A stretch of 64,000 bases of DNA, taken from the NCBI RefSeq assembly GCF_041270065.1, contig NZ_CP065958.1:186001-250000 (forward strand), in the 5' to 3' direction. The DNA is from Streptomyces fradiae (GTDB lineage: Bacteria; Actinomycetota; Actinomycetes; Streptomycetales; Streptomycetaceae). Within the stretch, counting starts at the first letter, position 1, and the number at the start of each line of letters is the position of its first letter. Shown in pieces: positions 63,824 to 64,000 of this stretch. The translations under genes and the position numbers were made by a program. The notes under the pieces were generated by a model. It was not told the DNA's origin. It did not search any database and worked only from the letters and a program-made list of their open reading frames with translations.

Positions 63824-64000
63824 ATGCGTTCACAAGCCATTCCACCGTCCACCGTCCGCCGGAAAATCGGCGGCCTGTGTGCGGCGCTGATCGTCGGGGT
63901 CCTCGGTTCGGCCACCATCCTGGTCGCGCCGTCGACCTCACAGGCCGCCGAGAGCACACTCGGCAGCGCCGCGGCGCAGAGCGGCCGCTACTTCGGCACC
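63824..64000 (+). CDS. xlnA: secreted xylanase A (GH10), N-terminal fragment
   Basis: 59 codons are visible before the window ends. ATG 63824 follows GGAGG. The signal peptide (VRRKIGGLCAALIVGVLG core, ending SQAAES) and mature start STLGSAAAQSGRYFGT match the N-terminus of Streptomyces XlnA-type GH10 xylanases, which normally carry a C-terminal binding module. The catalytic part is outside the window. It is the second GH10 xylanase of the locus. Confidence 0.85.
   Translation, partial: MRSQAIPPSTVRRKIGGLCAALIVGVLGSATILVAPSTSQAAESTLGSAAAQSGRYFGT

Overview
This is a very GC-rich (roughly 70% or more) actinobacterial chromosome segment, most consistent with Streptomyces. The evidence is the codon bias, many GTG/TTG starts, Tat and Sec secreted hydrolases, a chitinase preceded by DasR-like sites, and a xylobiose-uptake cluster arranged like the Streptomyces bxl locus beside the start of a xlnA-type xylanase. 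No rRNA, tRNA or CRISPR array was seen. Nearly all sequence is coding.

Region 1 (1-13.3 kb): the end of a GH1 beta-glucosidase; a maltokinase-cap-like protein; glutaminase; a secreted EEP-fold protein; a VOC protein; a 3-hydroxyisobutyryl-CoA hydrolase-like protein; an SRPBCC protein; a multidomain SpoIIE-type phosphatase; a modular GH18 chitinase with two dre-like sites; and two TetR regulators, one facing two tiny membrane proteins across a mirrored double operator.

Region 2 (13.2-27.6 kb): a phosphoribosyltransferase-hydrolase fusion, a CapA protein, a DUF1772/TetR divergent pair with paired operators, an F420-reductase-like protein, an asparaginase-aspartase operon divergent from an AsnC/Lrp regulator, two secreted proteins including an endonuclease I, an AraC regulator, a secreted peptidase-like hydrolase and a DUF6891-like protein.

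Region 3 (27.5-32 kb): a decayed IS1182-like transposase, a metallo-hydrolase gene lying between two copies of the same IS end, then an FHA-protein/Ser-Thr-kinase pair.

Region 4 (32-38.2 kb): a four-gene minus-strand operon. A Tat-type esterase is followed by three secreted enzymes (M23 peptidase, lysozyme-like, GH43-like), each carrying a C-terminal seven-repeat PLL-like beta-propeller lectin. Two of these propellers are near-copies at DNA level.

Region 5 (38.4-48.8 kb): an alpha-galactoside operon (class V aminotransferase-like, binding protein, two permeases, GH36) with a LacI gene at its end and two matching operator palindromes at its head; an MFS exporter divergent from an HxlR-peroxiredoxin fusion; and a GH31 gene remnant.

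Region 6 (48.8-64 kb): a hemicellulose locus. A minus-strand run of nine tightly packed genes goes from bxlE-bxlF-bxlG through GH30, GH10, a Gfo/Idh/MocA oxidoreductase, a PmoA-like protein and a cupin to GH62. Divergent from it lie bxlR (LacI), bxlA (GH3) and GH43, then a xylanase cut by the window edge. A recurring TCGAAATACT element sits at the bxlE promoter, in a perfect 19-bp palindrome after GH43, and overlapping the -35 box of the last xylanase. Together these genes would cut arabino- and glucurono-xylan outside the cell, import xylo-oligosaccharides and hydrolyse them inside.
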